From Mesorhizobium ciceri WSM4083 (GTDB taxonomy: Bacteria; Pseudomonadota; Alphaproteobacteria; Rhizobiales; Rhizobiaceae): a stretch of 64,000 bases of DNA. The stretch is taken from positions 62,001-126,000 of the forward strand of contig NZ_JAFG01000004.1 of NCBI RefSeq assembly GCF_000519305.1, read 5' to 3'. Position 1 is the first letter of the stretch. Each line of letters opens with the position of its first letter. Both the position numbers and the translations under genes were made by a program. Positions 35,584-45,922 of this stretch are shown here, piece by piece. Below the pieces are notes generated by a model. It saw nothing but the letters and a program-made list of their open reading frames with translations. It was not told the origin of the DNA and ran no database searches.

Positions 35584-36174
35584 ATGCCGAAAATCGGAAT
35601 GGAACCGCTGCGCCGCAAGGCGCTGATCGACGCGACGATCTCGGCGATCGGCGAGCGCGGCTCGCTCGACGTCACCATGTCCGAGATCGCCGGACGCGCC
35701 GGCGTGTCCTCAGCTCTTGCCCATCACTATTTCGGCGCCAAGGACGAGCTGTTGCTGGCAACGATGCGGCACATTCTGGCCGAACTGACCATCGACATGC
35801 GACGCGCCCTGCAATCGGCTGCCACTGCGCGCGAACGCGTTTCGGCGGTGGTCGCCGTCAACTTCTCCGACATCCAGTTCCAGCCGGAAACCATCGCCGC
35901 CTGGCTCGCCTTCTATGTCGAGGCGCAGAAATCATCGGCCTTGCGCCGGCTGCTCAGGGTCTATGCGCGGCGGCTGCACTCGAACCTGATGAGCGGGCTT
36001 GTCGGCATCCTGCCCAGGGCCGAGGCCGACCGCGCCGCCGAAGCGACCGCGGCGATGATCGACGGGCTCTACATCAGGCGGGCGCTGAAAGACGGCGTGC
36101 CTGATGCCGCGACCGCAATCGCGCTGGTCGAGGACTATCTTGAAACCAAACTTGGCGAACGGCCTAAACAGTGA
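35584..36174 (+). CDS. betI: BetI, choline-responsive TetR-type repressor
   Basis: A 196-residue TetR-family repressor. The N-terminal helix-turn-helix reads [29 protein letters not shown], and the first residues [19 protein letters not shown] are typical of BetI. It represses the choline-to-glycine-betaine genes and releases DNA on binding choline. It heads the operon, with a palindromic operator in its own promoter. Its stop overlaps a GTG start option of betC. Confidence 0.93.
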   Translation: MPKIGMEPLRRKALIDATISAIGERGSLDVTMSEIAGRAGVSSALAHHYFGAKDELLLATMRHILAELTIDMRRALQSAATARERVSAVVAVNFSDIQFQPETIAAWLAFYVEAQKSSALRRLLRVYARRLHSNLMSGLVGILPRAEADRAAEATAAMIDGLYIRRALKDGVPDAATAIALVEDYLETKLGERPKQ

Positions 36175-36176
36175 CA

Positions 36177-37700
36177 ATGAAGCGACCCAATTTTCTGATC
36201 GTCATGGTCGACCAGCTCAACGGAACCCTGTTTCCGGACGGCCCGGCGGAGTTTCTGCACACACCGCATCTGAAAGCGTTGGCCGCGCGTTCGGCACGCT
36301 TTGCCAACAACTACACGGCCTCGCCGCTCTGCGCGCCGGGCCGCGCTTCGTTCATGAGCGGACAGTTGCCGTCGCGCACCGGCGTCTATGACAATGCGGC
36401 CGAATTCGCCTCGTCGATCCCTACCTTCGCCCATCATTTGCGCGCCGCCGGCTACTACACCTCTCTGTCGGGCAAAATGCATTTCGTTGGGCCGGACCAG
36501 TTGCACGGTTTCGAAGAGCGACTGACGACCGACATTTATCCTGCCGATTTCGGCTGGACGCCGGATTACCGCAAGCCCGGCGAGCGTATCGACTGGTGGT
36601 ACCACAATCTGGGCTCGGTGACCGGCGCCGGCGTCGCCGAGATCACCAACCAGATGGAGTATGACGACGAGGTCGTGTTCCTCGCCACGCAAAAGCTCTA
36701 TCAGCTTTCGCGCGAACAGGACGATGCGAGCCATCGGCCCTGGTGCCTGACCGTCTCGCTGTCGCATCCGCACGATCCCTATGTCGCGCGCAAGCAATAT
36801 TGGGATCTCTATGAGCATTGCCAGGCGCTGGATCCGGAAACCGGGTTCATCGCGCATGACGAGCAGGATGCGCATTCCCGGCGGCTGTACCACGCCAGCG
36901 ATTATCCCTCTTTCGAGATTACGCCGGAACAGGTGCGTCGTTCGCGGCAGGGTTATTTCGCCAACATCTCCTATGTCGACGATAAGCTGGGCGAGATCCT
37001 GGACGTTCTCGAGCGCACCCGCATGGCCGACGACACCATCATCCTGTTCTGCTCGGACCATGGCGACATGCTCGGCGAGCGCGGCCTGTGGTTCAAGATG
37101 AGTTTCTTCGAGGGCTCGGCGCGGGTGCCGCTGATGATTGCCGGCAAGGATGTTCACGCCGGGCTGATCGAGACGCCGGTTTCCAATCTTGACGTGGCGC
37201 CGACGCTTTGCGACCTCGCCGGCATCGACATCGCCGCGATCTCGCCGTGGACCGACGGCCAGTCGCTGCTGCCGCTCACCAAGGGTATCGAGCGCACAGC
37301 GCCGGTCTTGATGGAGTATGCCGCCGAAGGGTCCAATGCGCCTTTGGTGGCGATCCGCGACGGCAGATACAAATTCGTCCATTGCGAGCTCGATCCGCCG
37401 CAACTGTTCGATCTCGAAGTCGATCCGCTCGAGCGAGACAATCTGGCCGACGACCCCGCCAATGCGGGCTTGGTGGCGGCCTTCCTGGACAAGGTCCAGG
37501 CGCGCTGGGACATGGCCGGCTTCGATGCCGCCGTCCGCGAAAGCCAGGCGCGCCGCTGGGTCGTCTATCCGGCGCTGCGCAACGGCGCCTATTACCCTTG
37601 GGATTTCCAGCCGCTGCAAAAAGCGTCCGAGCGTTACATGCGCAATCACATGAACCTCGACAATCTCGAAGAGAGCAAAAGGTATCCGCGAGGCGAATGA
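36177..37700 (+). CDS. betC: Choline-sulfatase
   Basis: A 507-residue type I sulfatase that releases choline from choline-O-sulfate. The formylglycine site is Cys52 in PLCAPGRASFMSG (CxPxR), metal residues occur in the N-terminal VDQLNG block, and the C-terminal half has FCSDHGDMLGERG. The C-terminus ending RNHMNLDNLEESKRYPRG is characteristic of BetC. I use ATG 36177; a GTG at 36171 overlapping the betI stop is an alternative. Position between betI and betA is as in Sinorhizobium, apart from the inserted dehydratase gene. Confidence 0.93.
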   Translation: MKRPNFLIVMVDQLNGTLFPDGPAEFLHTPHLKALAARSARFANNYTASPLCAPGRASFMSGQLPSRTGVYDNAAEFASSIPTFAHHLRAAGYYTSLSGKMHFVGPDQLHGFEERLTTDIYPADFGWTPDYRKPGERIDWWYHNLGSVTGAGVAEITNQMEYDDEVVFLATQKLYQLSREQDDASHRPWCLTVSLSHPHDPYVARKQYWDLYEHCQALDPETGFIAHDEQDAHSRRLYHASDYPSFEITPEQVRRSRQGYFANISYVDDKLGEILDVLERTRMADDTIILFCSDHGDMLGERGLWFKMSFFEGSARVPLMIAGKDVHAGLIETPVSNLDVAPTLCDLAGIDIAAISPWTDGQSLLPLTKGIERTAPVLMEYAAEGSNAPLVAIRDGRYKFVHCELDPPQLFDLEVDPLERDNLADDPANAGLVAAFLDKVQARWDMAGFDAAVRESQARRWVVYPALRNGAYYPWDFQPLQKASERYMRNHMNLDNLEESKRYPRGE

Positions 37701-38701
37701 TGTCAGACCTTCTCGTCCCCTCCCTCGACCATCTCAAGCAGGCCTATGCCGTCACATCCAGGGCGACACAGATCACGCCGCTGCTGGAATCGACGGCTTT
37801 GGCCAGAGAGATGGGGGCGGCCCGCGTCTTCATCAAGCCGGAATCGCTGCAATGGGCAGGCTCGTTCAAGGTGCGCGGCGCCTATTGGCGCCTGAAGCAG
37901 CTTTCGGCTGACGAAGCCAGGAAAGGTGTCGTCGCTTATTCCTCCGGCAATTTCGCGCAAGGGCTGGCGGCTGCCGGCCAGGCGCTCGGCATTCCCGTCA
38001 CCATCGTCATGCCGATCGACGCACCGGCCGCCAAGCGTGATGCCACGGCAGGCTATGGCGCCCGCGTCGTGCTGACCGATCATGGCGAGCGCGCACGTGA
38101 GGAAGTCGCCGCGGCCAAGGCACGCGAGATCGCTGAAACCGAAGGCTTGGCCCTGCTGCATCCATTCGACGATCCGGAGATCGTCGCCGGCCAGGCGGGC
38201 GCCGGCCTCGAAGCGCTTGACCAACTCGAAGCCAAAGGTGCCAGCGCCGATCTTTTGTTCTGCTCGGTCGGTGGCGGCGGCCTGATCGGCGGCGTTTCGC
38301 TTGCCTTCCACTATCTGTCGCCAGCGACAGAGATCATAGGCGTCGAGCCGGACGGTTTCAACGGCATGGGCTCGTCGCTGGCACATGGCAGCATCGAGAC
38401 GATGCCGATCGGGCCGAAATCGATATGCGACGGTTTGATGTCGCGACGGCCGGGCGACGCACCGTTCGCGGCGGTGAAGACCGCCGGTGTGCGCGGCATC
38501 ACCGTTGACGACCAATCGGTGCGGCGTGCCATGCGGATCGCCTTCGAGCGCATGAAGCTGGTGCTCGAACCATCGGGCGCAGCGTCGCTGGCGGCACTGC
38601 TCGGCGGCAAGGTGGATGTGAAGGACAAAACCGTCCTCGTCGTGGCTACCGGCGGCAATGTCTCGCTCGCCGATTTTATGGCGCATATGAACCATGCTTG
38701 A
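37697..38701 (+). CDS. PLP-dependent serine/threonine dehydratase within the bet operon
   Basis: A 334-residue fold-type II PLP enzyme that deaminates serine or threonine to pyruvate or 2-oxobutyrate. PLP lysine is Lys58 in [12 protein letters not shown], and the phosphate loop is [13 protein letters not shown]. It lacks the C-terminal ACT regulatory domain of biosynthetic IlvA, so it resembles catabolic dehydratases. ATG 37697 overlaps the betC stop, and its own end overlaps betA by 8 bp, so it is fully embedded in the operon. Its role may be removal of serine formed from betaine-derived glycine; this is inference. Confidence 0.88.
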   Translation: MMSDLLVPSLDHLKQAYAVTSRATQITPLLESTALAREMGAARVFIKPESLQWAGSFKVRGAYWRLKQLSADEARKGVVAYSSGNFAQGLAAAGQALGIPVTIVMPIDAPAAKRDATAGYGARVVLTDHGERAREEVAAAKAREIAETEGLALLHPFDDPEIVAGQAGAGLEALDQLEAKGASADLLFCSVGGGGLIGGVSLAFHYLSPATEIIGVEPDGFNGMGSSLAHGSIETMPIGPKSICDGLMSRRPGDAPFAAVKTAGVRGITVDDQSVRRAMRIAFERMKLVLEPSGAASLAALLGGKVDVKDKTVLVVATGGNVSLADFMAHMNHA

Positions 38702-40346
38702 AGCAGATTTCGTCATCATCGGCTCCGGCTCGTCCGGCTCGGCCATGGCCTATCGCCTGTCGGAGGACGGCAAGCATTCGGTCATCGTCATCGAATTCGG
38801 CGGGACCGATATCGGGCCGCTGATCCAGATGCCGTCGGCACTGTCGATCCCGCTCAACATGAGCCTCTACGACTGGGGCTTTGCCAGCGAGCCGGAGCCG
38901 CATCTCGGCGGCCGCGTGCTGGCGACACCGCGCGGCAAGGTCATCGGTGGCTCGTCCTCGATCAACGGCATGGTCTATGTGCGCGGCCACGCCCGCGACT
39001 TCGACCATTGGGCCGAAGAGGGTGCGGCCGGCTGGGGCTTCGCCGACGTGCTCCCCTATTTCAAGCGCATGGAGGACTCGGACGGTGGGGAGGATGGCTG
39101 GCGCGGGCACGGCGGCCCGCTGCATGTGCAGCGCGGCTCGCGTAAAAATCCGCTCTATGGCGCCTTTGTCGAGGCCGGCCGCCAGGCGGGGTTCGAACTG
39201 ACCGACGACTACAATGGTTCCAAGCAGGAAGGGTTTGGGCCGATGGAGCAGACCATCAGCGGCGGCCGCCGCTGGTCGGCGGCATCAGCCTATCTGAAGC
39301 CGGCGCTGAAGCGCAAAAATGTGAGTCTGGTCAAGGGCTTTGCGCGGCGGGTGATCATCGAGAATCAACGCGCCATCGGCGTCGAGATCGAAGCTCACAA
39401 ACAGATTCAGGTCGTTAAGGCGCGACGTGAGGTGATCGTCGCCGCCTCGTCGATCAATTCGCCCAAAATCCTGATGCTGTCCGGCATCGGCCCGGCCGAA
39501 CATTTGCGCGAAAACGGCATTCCGGTGGTGGCCGACAGACCCGGCGTCGGCCGCAATCTGCAGGACCATATGGAGCTCTACATCCAGCAGGAATCATTGC
39601 TGCCGATCACGCTCAATTCGGTGCTGAATCCGTTCTCGAAAGCGCTCATCGGGGCGCAGTGGCTGTTCCTCAAGACCGGGCTTGGCGCCACCAACCATTT
39701 CGAAGCAGCGGCCTTCGTGCGCTCGCGCGCCGGCGTCGACTACCCCGATATCCAATACCATTTCATCCCTGCCGCTGTCCGCTATGACGGCAAGGCAGCG
39801 GCCAAGTCGCACGGCTTCCAGGCGCATGTCGGGCCGATGCGCTCGAAGTCGCGCGGCTCGGTGACGCTGCGCTCTCCGGACCCGAAATCGAAGCCGGTGA
39901 TCCACTTCAACTACATGTCGCATCCAGACGACTGGGCGGAGTTCCGCCACTGCATCCGGCTGACGCGCGAGATCTTCGGCCAGTCGGCGTTCGACCTCTA
40001 TCGGGGCAAGGAAATATCGCCGGGCAGCCACGTGCAGTCGGACAACGATCTCGACGTCTTCATCAGGGATCACGCAGAGAGCGCCTACCATCCTTGCGGC
40101 ACCTGCAAGATGGGCCGCGCCGACGACATGATGAGCGTCGTCGATCCGGAATGCCGGGTCATCGGCATCGAAGGCTTGCGGGTCGCCGATTCCTCGATCT
40201 TCCCGCGCGTCACCAACGGCAATCTCAATGCGCCATCGATCATGACCGGGGAGAAGGCTTCCGATCACATCCTTGGCCGGACGCCGCTGGCGCCGTCCAA
40301 CCAGGAACCGTGGATCAATCCGCGCTGGCAGGTCGCGGATCGATAG
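38694..40346 (+). CDS. betA: Choline dehydrogenase
   Basis: A 550-residue GMC-family flavoenzyme oxidising choline to betaine aldehyde. The FAD site is [21 protein letters not shown] signature 1 spans [20 protein letters not shown], and the catalytic His is His466 in [10 protein letters not shown]. The conserved [18 protein letters not shown] end is present. Length and motifs are typical of BetA. Its start lies inside the end of the dehydratase gene, so translation is coupled. betB follows after 52 bp. Confidence 0.94.
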   Translation: MLEADFVIIGSGSSGSAMAYRLSEDGKHSVIVIEFGGTDIGPLIQMPSALSIPLNMSLYDWGFASEPEPHLGGRVLATPRGKVIGGSSSINGMVYVRGHARDFDHWAEEGAAGWGFADVLPYFKRMEDSDGGEDGWRGHGGPLHVQRGSRKNPLYGAFVEAGRQAGFELTDDYNGSKQEGFGPMEQTISGGRRWSAASAYLKPALKRKNVSLVKGFARRVIIENQRAIGVEIEAHKQIQVVKARREVIVAASSINSPKILMLSGIGPAEHLRENGIPVVADRPGVGRNLQDHMELYIQQESLLPITLNSVLNPFSKALIGAQWLFLKTGLGATNHFEAAAFVRSRAGVDYPDIQYHFIPAAVRYDGKAAAKSHGFQAHVGPMRSKSRGSVTLRSPDPKSKPVIHFNYMSHPDDWAEFRHCIRLTREIFGQSAFDLYRGKEISPGSHVQSDNDLDVFIRDHAESAYHPCGTCKMGRADDMMSVVDPECRVIGIEGLRVADSSIFPRVTNGNLNAPSIMTGEKASDHILGRTPLAPSNQEPWINPRWQVADR

Positions 40347-40398
40347 GGCATTGTCGAACGGACGTGCTCCGCCATAGCGAATACATCTGGAGAAAACC

Positions 40399-41862
40399 AT
40401 GCGCGCCCAGCCCACGGCATCGCACTATGTCAATGGACGCTACATCGAGGACGAGGGCGGCGCGCCGCTGCCGGTCATCTATCCGGCAACCGGTGAGACC
40501 ATTGCCATGCTGCGCTCGGCGACGCCGAACGTGCTGGAACTGGCGGTCGAGGCAGCACGCGCTGCGCAACCCGCCTGGGCGCGGCTGAAGCCGGTCGAGC
40601 GCGGGCGTATCCTGCGCCGCGCCGCCGACATATTGCGCGCCCGCAATGCCGACCTCGCCCGCATCGAGACGCTGGATACCGGCAAGGCGATCCAGGAAAC
40701 GCTGGTGGCGGACGCCCCTTCGGCGGCGGACTGCCTTGAATATTTCGGCGGTGCGGTTGCCGCCTACAATGGCGAGTCGGTCGATCTCGGCGGGCCCTTC
40801 GCCTACACAAGACGCGAAGCGCTCGGCGTCTGTGTCGGCATCGGTGCCTGGAACTATCCGATCCAGATCGCCGGCTGGAAATCAGCACCGGCGCTCGCCA
40901 TGGGCAACGCCATGGTGTTCAAGCCATCGGAAAACACGCCGCTGTCGGCGCTGGCGCTGGCCGAGATCTACAGCGAAGCCGGGCTGCCCGACGGACTGTT
41001 CAATGTCGTGCAGGGCTATGGCGATGTCGGCGCCGGGCTTGTCGGCCACGATGTCGTCGCCAAGGTCTCGGTGACCGGCTCGGTGCCGACCGGCCGCAAG
41101 GTGCTGTCGCTGGCCGGCTCGAAGATGAAGCACGCGACGATGGAGCTCGGCGGCAAGTCGCCGCTGATCGTGTTCGACGATGCCGACATCGAGAACGCCA
41201 TTGGCGGCGCCATGCTCGGCAATTTCTATTCGACCGGCCAGATCTGCTCCAACGGCACGCGCGTCTTCGTGCAGAGCGGCATCCACGACCGCTTTGTCGA
41301 CCGTCTGATAGAGCGGACCAAGAAAATCCGCATCGGCGACCCGCTCGATCCCGAAACTCAGATGGGCCCGCTGGTCTCCAAGGCGCAGCACGACAAGGTG
41401 GTCGGCTATATCGAAATCGGCAAGCAGGACGGAGCTGTTCTCGCCTGCGGCGGCAGCGTGCCTTCGCTGCAGGGTTTTCAGGGCGGATTCTTCGTCGAGC
41501 CGACGGTGTTCACCGGCGTCACCGACACAATGCGCATCGCCCGCGAAGAGATTTTCGGGCCTGTCATGAGTGTGCTGAAGTTCGACGATGAGGACGAGGT
41601 GATCGACCGCGCCAACGACACCGAATTCGGCCTTGCCGCCGGCGTCTTCACGCGCGACCTGCCGCGCGCCCACCGCGTCATTGCCGAGCTACAGGCCGGC
41701 ACCTGCTGGATCAACGCCTACAATCTGACGCCGGTGGAAATCCCGTTCGGCGGCTTCAAGCAGTCGGGCATCGGACGTGAGAATTCACTGGCGGCGCTGG
41801 CGCTCTATTCGCAGCTGAAGTCGATCTATGTCGAGACGGGCGACGTGGTGAGCCCGTACTGA
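40399..41862 (+). CDS. betB: Betaine aldehyde dehydrogenase
   Basis: A 487-residue NAD(P)-dependent aldehyde dehydrogenase producing glycine betaine. Catalytic Cys283 is in [12 protein letters not shown], the general base Glu is in [15 protein letters not shown], and cofactor motifs include [19 protein letters not shown] and the TGSVPTG loop. A TGGAGAAA site precedes the ATG. It closes the operon betI-betC-dehydratase-betA-betB and ends 9 bp from the convergent guanylyltransferase-isomerase gene. Confidence 0.95.
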   Translation: MRAQPTASHYVNGRYIEDEGGAPLPVIYPATGETIAMLRSATPNVLELAVEAARAAQPAWARLKPVERGRILRRAADILRARNADLARIETLDTGKAIQETLVADAPSAADCLEYFGGAVAAYNGESVDLGGPFAYTRREALGVCVGIGAWNYPIQIAGWKSAPALAMGNAMVFKPSENTPLSALALAEIYSEAGLPDGLFNVVQGYGDVGAGLVGHDVVAKVSVTGSVPTGRKVLSLAGSKMKHATMELGGKSPLIVFDDADIENAIGGAMLGNFYSTGQICSNGTRVFVQSGIHDRFVDRLIERTKKIRIGDPLDPETQMGPLVSKAQHDKVVGYIEIGKQDGAVLACGGSVPSLQGFQGGFFVEPTVFTGVTDTMRIAREEIFGPVMSVLKFDDEDEVIDRANDTEFGLAAGVFTRDLPRAHRVIAELQAGTCWINAYNLTPVEIPFGGFKQSGIGRENSLAALALYSQLKSIYVETGDVVSPY

Positions 41863-41871
41863 TCCAGCCCT

Positions 41872-44112
41872 CTACGCCTTCGGGTCGGCCGTCCCATCCA
41901 GATACTGGGTCAGCGCGCAGACCAGATGATAGAAGATGCTTGCCGGCACGTCCGATGCCAGCGAGCGGCCGCGCTCGTCGATGCGGTCGATCCACAGGCC
42001 GAGCGGCGCCGGGTCGATATGCCAGCGGAACAGCCGGCCGACACGCGCTTCGATCTCCGGCTTGAGGTCGGGACCACCCGAACCGTCCAGCGCGATCGCC
42101 GCCTTCACCGCTTCGGCTTGCGGCCAGCTGCGCGATATCAGATCGAGCGGCAGGCCCTGCCTGGAGACGGCGCCATAGGCAAGGCCGGTGGCGCGGTTTA
42201 GGCCATTGGCGGTGGCCGAGGCGTAGAGTTTCCGGGCAAAGCCGCTCAACTCGGCCTGGCCGCTACGCCCGGCGAAATCGACCAGCAATGAGGCCCATTC
42301 GAAGTGATGGCCGGGCTCGGTCCATGAGCCTTTCTCGCCGGCGGATGGTTTCCATTCGGCATCGAAATATTCGCCTAACGTCCAGCTTTCTGGGTCGAAG
42401 AAATGGCTGCGGAAGAGGTCGATGATGCGCGCCGCGCGGCGCAGATGGGCGCGCTCGCCGGTCGCCTGATACCAGGCAAGAAATGCCTCGAGCAGATGCA
42501 TGTGCGGGTTGGAGCGCCGCTCGCCCTCCCCGTCCGACGTTTCGAGGAAGCCGGTCATGCGGCTGTCCTCGAGATGCGCATCGAGAAAGGCGAAGGTTTC
42601 TTCGCCGAGCCGCAAGGCGTCGGAATTGCCAGACATATGCGCATGCGCCAGTGCCAGGAGCACGCAGGAATGATCGTAGGCATCCTCGGTGGCGTCGGCG
42701 ACCGAGCCGTCGACATTCAGCGTGCGAACCCAGCCGCCTTTGTCGGTGCGGCCCTTGCCGGCCATGAAGGCGATGCCGTGGCTGATCAGACGGTCAGCCG
42801 GACCGTCCCAGCCGCGCGCCCGGGCGACGGCGAAAGCATAGACCTGTCTTGCCATGGTGCGCATGCGCTTGGGCTTCATCAACGGCGAGGCGTCCAGGCC
42901 GAGCGCTTCGTGAAAGCCGCCATGGCGTTCGTCGACGCCCGATGTCGACCACAGCGGCAAGGTCTCCTGAAACAGCCAGTGATGCACGCGCCGCCGCCAG
43001 GCGCCGCTTTCGATGACGCGGTCATGCGCCGGCGTGAACCTGGTTTCCAGGCGACCCGATTTTTCGAGCTGCTCGACGATCTTCTTGACGTGTTGGCTGT
43101 GGCTGACCGGGGCGACGAAGGTGGCATCCGATGTCGAAACGATGGCGATGTCCTTCATGCCGATCGCCGACAGCAGGCGGCCGTCACTGCGAATGTAGGA
43201 ATTCTCGCAATCGATGGCGACGACATCGCCGATGATGACATTGCCCCGGTCGTCTGCGGGGCCGACATCGAGCAGCGACTGCCACGAGCCGAGATCGTTC
43301 CAGCGGAAGCCGGCCGGCACCATGGCGATGTCTTTTGCCCGCTCCATGATCGCGTAGTCGATCGAGTTCGACGGAATGGCGGCGTAGAGTTCTAGCGGCA
43401 TGTAAAGGCCGGACAGATCCGATGTCGCTGCCTTGTAAGCTGCTTCGGTGGCCTGCCAGATATCCGGCTGGAGCGCTATGAAGGCGTCGCGCATGGTGCT
43501 GGCGCGAAACAGGAAGATACCGGTGTTCCAGTAGAAATTTCCGGCCTTGAGATAGCTCTGCGCAGTCGCAATATCCGGCTTTTCGACGAAGCGCGATACA
43601 TCGAAGATGCCGCCGCTTTCGGCTGCGACCTCGATATAGCCGTAGCCGGTCTCGGGCTGTGTCGGCTTGATGCCAAACACCACCAGCCGTCCACTACGCG
43701 CTGCCTCGGTGCCGGCTTCGACGCTCTGCCAGAACTGGCGCGGGGTCGATATCTCATGGTCAGACGGCACCACCAGCACCAGACTGTCGCCGAACTCGGA
43801 CAGTGTGCGCAACGTCGCCAGTGCGACGGCGGCGGCTGTGTTGCGCCCGGTCGGCTCGAACAGCGGCCCGCCGCCGGCGAGGTCGAGGCCGGCAAGATCG
43901 GCGTGAACACGATCGGCATGGCGCTCCGCGGCGATCAGGAAGATCGGCGTTTCGCCTTCCGGCCGGGCGGTCAGCCGACGCAAGGTCTTGGCCAGCATCG
44001 AGCCATCGCCGGACAGATCGTGGAACTGCTTGGGGTTGTCCTCGCGCGACAGCGGCCACAACCTCGAGCCGACGCCGCCGCTCATGACAAAACTGACAAT
44101 CCGCTCGGTCAT
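41872..44112 (-). CDS. Mannose-1-phosphate guanylyltransferase fused to an AGE-family isomerase domain
   Basis: A 746-residue two-domain enzyme. Residues 1-350 are a ManC-type guanylyltransferase: MSGGVGSRLWPLSREDNPKQ at the N-terminus, VVPSDHE, FVEKPD and RWNDLGSWQSL. Residues about 375-740 are an N-acylglucosamine 2-epimerase (AGE)-fold domain with NPHMHLLEAFLAWY, PGHHFEWASLL and SWPQAEAVKA. In ordinary bifunctional ManC the second domain is a cupin phosphomannose isomerase; here an alpha-barrel AGE domain takes that place and may isomerise fructose-6-phosphate and mannose-6-phosphate. The phosphomannomutase gene lies 11 bp upstream in the same operon. Confidence 0.87.
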   Translation of the reverse strand: MTERIVSFVMSGGVGSRLWPLSREDNPKQFHDLSGDGSMLAKTLRRLTARPEGETPIFLIAAERHADRVHADLAGLDLAGGGPLFEPTGRNTAAAVALATLRTLSEFGDSLVLVVPSDHEISTPRQFWQSVEAGTEAARSGRLVVFGIKPTQPETGYGYIEVAAESGGIFDVSRFVEKPDIATAQSYLKAGNFYWNTGIFLFRASTMRDAFIALQPDIWQATEAAYKAATSDLSGLYMPLELYAAIPSNSIDYAIMERAKDIAMVPAGFRWNDLGSWQSLLDVGPADDRGNVIIGDVVAIDCENSYIRSDGRLLSAIGMKDIAIVSTSDATFVAPVSHSQHVKKIVEQLEKSGRLETRFTPAHDRVIESGAWRRRVHHWLFQETLPLWSTSGVDERHGGFHEALGLDASPLMKPKRMRTMARQVYAFAVARARGWDGPADRLISHGIAFMAGKGRTDKGGWVRTLNVDGSVADATEDAYDHSCVLLALAHAHMSGNSDALRLGEETFAFLDAHLEDSRMTGFLETSDGEGERRSNPHMHLLEAFLAWYQATGERAHLRRAARIIDLFRSHFFDPESWTLGEYFDAEWKPSAGEKGSWTEPGHHFEWASLLVDFAGRSGQAELSGFARKLYASATANGLNRATGLAYGAVSRQGLPLDLISRSWPQAEAVKAAIALDGSGGPDLKPEIEARVGRLFRWHIDPAPLGLWIDRIDERGRSLASDVPASIFYHLVCALTQYLDGTADPKA

Positions 44113-44123
44113 TCAACTACCAT

Positions 44124-45644
44124 TCAAAAGGTCTGATTGTAGGCGCCCACTTCGGGGCTGCGGCGCAGTACGGCGTCGACGGCGTCGAACATCTGTCGGC
44201 GACGCTGCGACGATACCGGGCTTTCGACCACCACGACCAGTTCCGGCTTGTTCGACGAGGCGCGCACCAGCCCCCAGGTGCCGTCATCGGCGACGACGCG
44301 CACGCCGTTGACGGTGATGAGGTCCGCGATCTTCTGGCCAGCGAAAACCATTCCATCCCGCTTCATGGCCTGAAAGTCGACAACGACCCGCTCGACGACG
44401 CCATACTTCATATCGTCCGCGCAGTGAGGCGACATGGTCGGCGTGCCGAAGGTCAGCGGCAGCGCGCGGTAGAGATCGGCCATCGAACTGCCAGGACTGC
44501 GATCCAGCATCCGGCAAATGGCGATGGCGGTGACCAGGCCGTCATCGTAGCCACGGCCGATCGGCGGGTTGAAGAAGAAATGGCCCGATTTTTCGAAACC
44601 GGCGACGGCGCCAAGCTCGGCGACGCGGCGCTTGATGTAGGAGTGGCCGGTCTTCCAGTAATCAGTAACGGCGCCGTTGGCGCGCAGCACGTTGTCGGTG
44701 TTGAACAGGCCGGTCGACTTGACGTCGACGACGAAGGTCGAGCCCGGATGCTGGCTGGAGATATCGCGCGCCAGCATCACACCGACCTTGTCGGCAAAAA
44801 TCTCATTGCCCTCATTGTCGACGACGCCACAGCGGTCACCGTCGCCATCGAAGCCAAGGCCGACATCGGCTCCCGTCTCCAGCACCTTGTCCCTGATGGC
44901 ATGCAGCATCTGCATGTCCTCGGGATTGGGGTTGTAGCGCGGAAAGGTATGGTCGAGTTCGACATCGAGCGGGATGACCTCGCAGCCGATGCGCTGCAGC
45001 GCTTGCGGCGCGAAGGCGCCGGCGGTGCCGTTGCCGCAGGCGGCGACCACTTTCAGCTTTCGCGTGATGCGCTTGTCGCGGGTCAAATCGTCGAGATAAG
45101 TGGCGCGAAAATCGCGGACGAAATCGTAGGAGCCGCCGCCGACGAGATCGAAATCACCAGCCAGCACGATCGCCTTCAGCGCGCTCATCTCTTCCGGTCC
45201 GAAAGTCAGCGGCCGCGCCGCGCCCATCTTGACGCCGGTCCAGCCATTCTCGTTATGCGAGGCGGTGACCATGGCGACCGAAGGCACGTCCAGTGCGAAC
45301 TGGGCGAAATAGGCCATCGGCGATAACGCCAGTCCGATGTCCCTCACCCGTGCGCCTGCTGCCATCAAACCGGACACCAGCGCCAGTTTGATCGACAGCG
45401 AATAGGAGCGGAAATCATGCCCGGTGACGATATCGGGACCGGCACCGACACGGCGGATCAGCGTGCCAAGCCCCATGCCGAGCGCCTGGACGCCGATCAG
45501 ATTGAGCTCCGGCAGTTGCGCGGAACCGGGATGGCCGAACCACCAGCGCGCATCATATTCGCGAAAGCCGGACGCCTTGATCAGCGCTTCGGTTTCGAAT
45601 TCGAAACTGTTGGGCCGGGCGTCGCCAACGATGCTGAAGGACAA
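44124..45644 (-). CDS. Phosphomannomutase/phosphoglucomutase
   Basis: A 506-residue alpha-D-phosphohexomutase. The active serine is in TASHNENGWTGVKMG, the metal loop is FDGDGDRCGVVD, the sugar-binding loop is EKSGHFFF, and a C-terminal phosphate-binding region reads GTWGLVRASSNKPELVVV. It converts mannose-6-phosphate to mannose-1-phosphate and supplies the downstream guanylyltransferase, giving GDP-mannose for surface polysaccharide. The open frame begins with GTG at 45701; a TTG at 45644 just before FSIVGDARPNSFEFETEAL fits the family start better and is used here, with some doubt. Confidence 0.85.
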   Translation of the reverse strand: MSFSIVGDARPNSFEFETEALIKASGFREYDARWWFGHPGSAQLPELNLIGVQALGMGLGTLIRRVGAGPDIVTGHDFRSYSLSIKLALVSGLMAAGARVRDIGLALSPMAYFAQFALDVPSVAMVTASHNENGWTGVKMGAARPLTFGPEEMSALKAIVLAGDFDLVGGGSYDFVRDFRATYLDDLTRDKRITRKLKVVAACGNGTAGAFAPQALQRIGCEVIPLDVELDHTFPRYNPNPEDMQMLHAIRDKVLETGADVGLGFDGDGDRCGVVDNEGNEIFADKVGVMLARDISSQHPGSTFVVDVKSTGLFNTDNVLRANGAVTDYWKTGHSYIKRRVAELGAVAGFEKSGHFFFNPPIGRGYDDGLVTAIAICRMLDRSPGSSMADLYRALPLTFGTPTMSPHCADDMKYGVVERVVVDFQAMKRDGMVFAGQKIADLITVNGVRVVADDGTWGLVRASSNKPELVVVVESPVSSQRRRQMFDAVDAVLRRSPEVGAYNQTF

Positions 45645-45845
45645 GACTGGAAAACTCCGAGTGACGGAAATTACGAGTTGTCGAGGACTGCGGCTTAGCA
45701 CAGAAGGCTTTAAGCCACGTTTATCCCAGGAGGGAATCCGAGCCTTTAGGGCTATGCTCGACGAAAGCCTACGAAATGCGACAGAAGTGCCGCCATGCCG
45801 CTTGCAGGAACGAAGTGTGGCGGCTATAAGCCCGCGGTCTGGTCA

Positions 45846-45922
45846 CGGAGTGTAGCGCAGCCTGGTAGCGCACCTCGTTCGGGACGAGGGGGTCGCAGGT
45901 TCAAATCCTGCCACTCCGACCA
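45846..45922 (+). tRNA. tRNA-Pro(CGG)
   Basis: A 77-nt cloverleaf with encoded CCA. The acceptor stem is CGGAGTG/CACTCCG. The anticodon stem CCTCG/CGAGG encloses loop TTCGGGA, so the anticodon is CGG (proline). The T arm contains GGTTCAAATCC. It stands alone downstream of the phosphomannomutase promoter region. No integrase or duplicated tRNA end is visible nearby. Confidence 0.97.

Noticed and set aside
37208-37696. Longer dehydratase frame within betC
   Set aside because: It is a shadow of betC; the dehydratase family match begins at ATG 37697.
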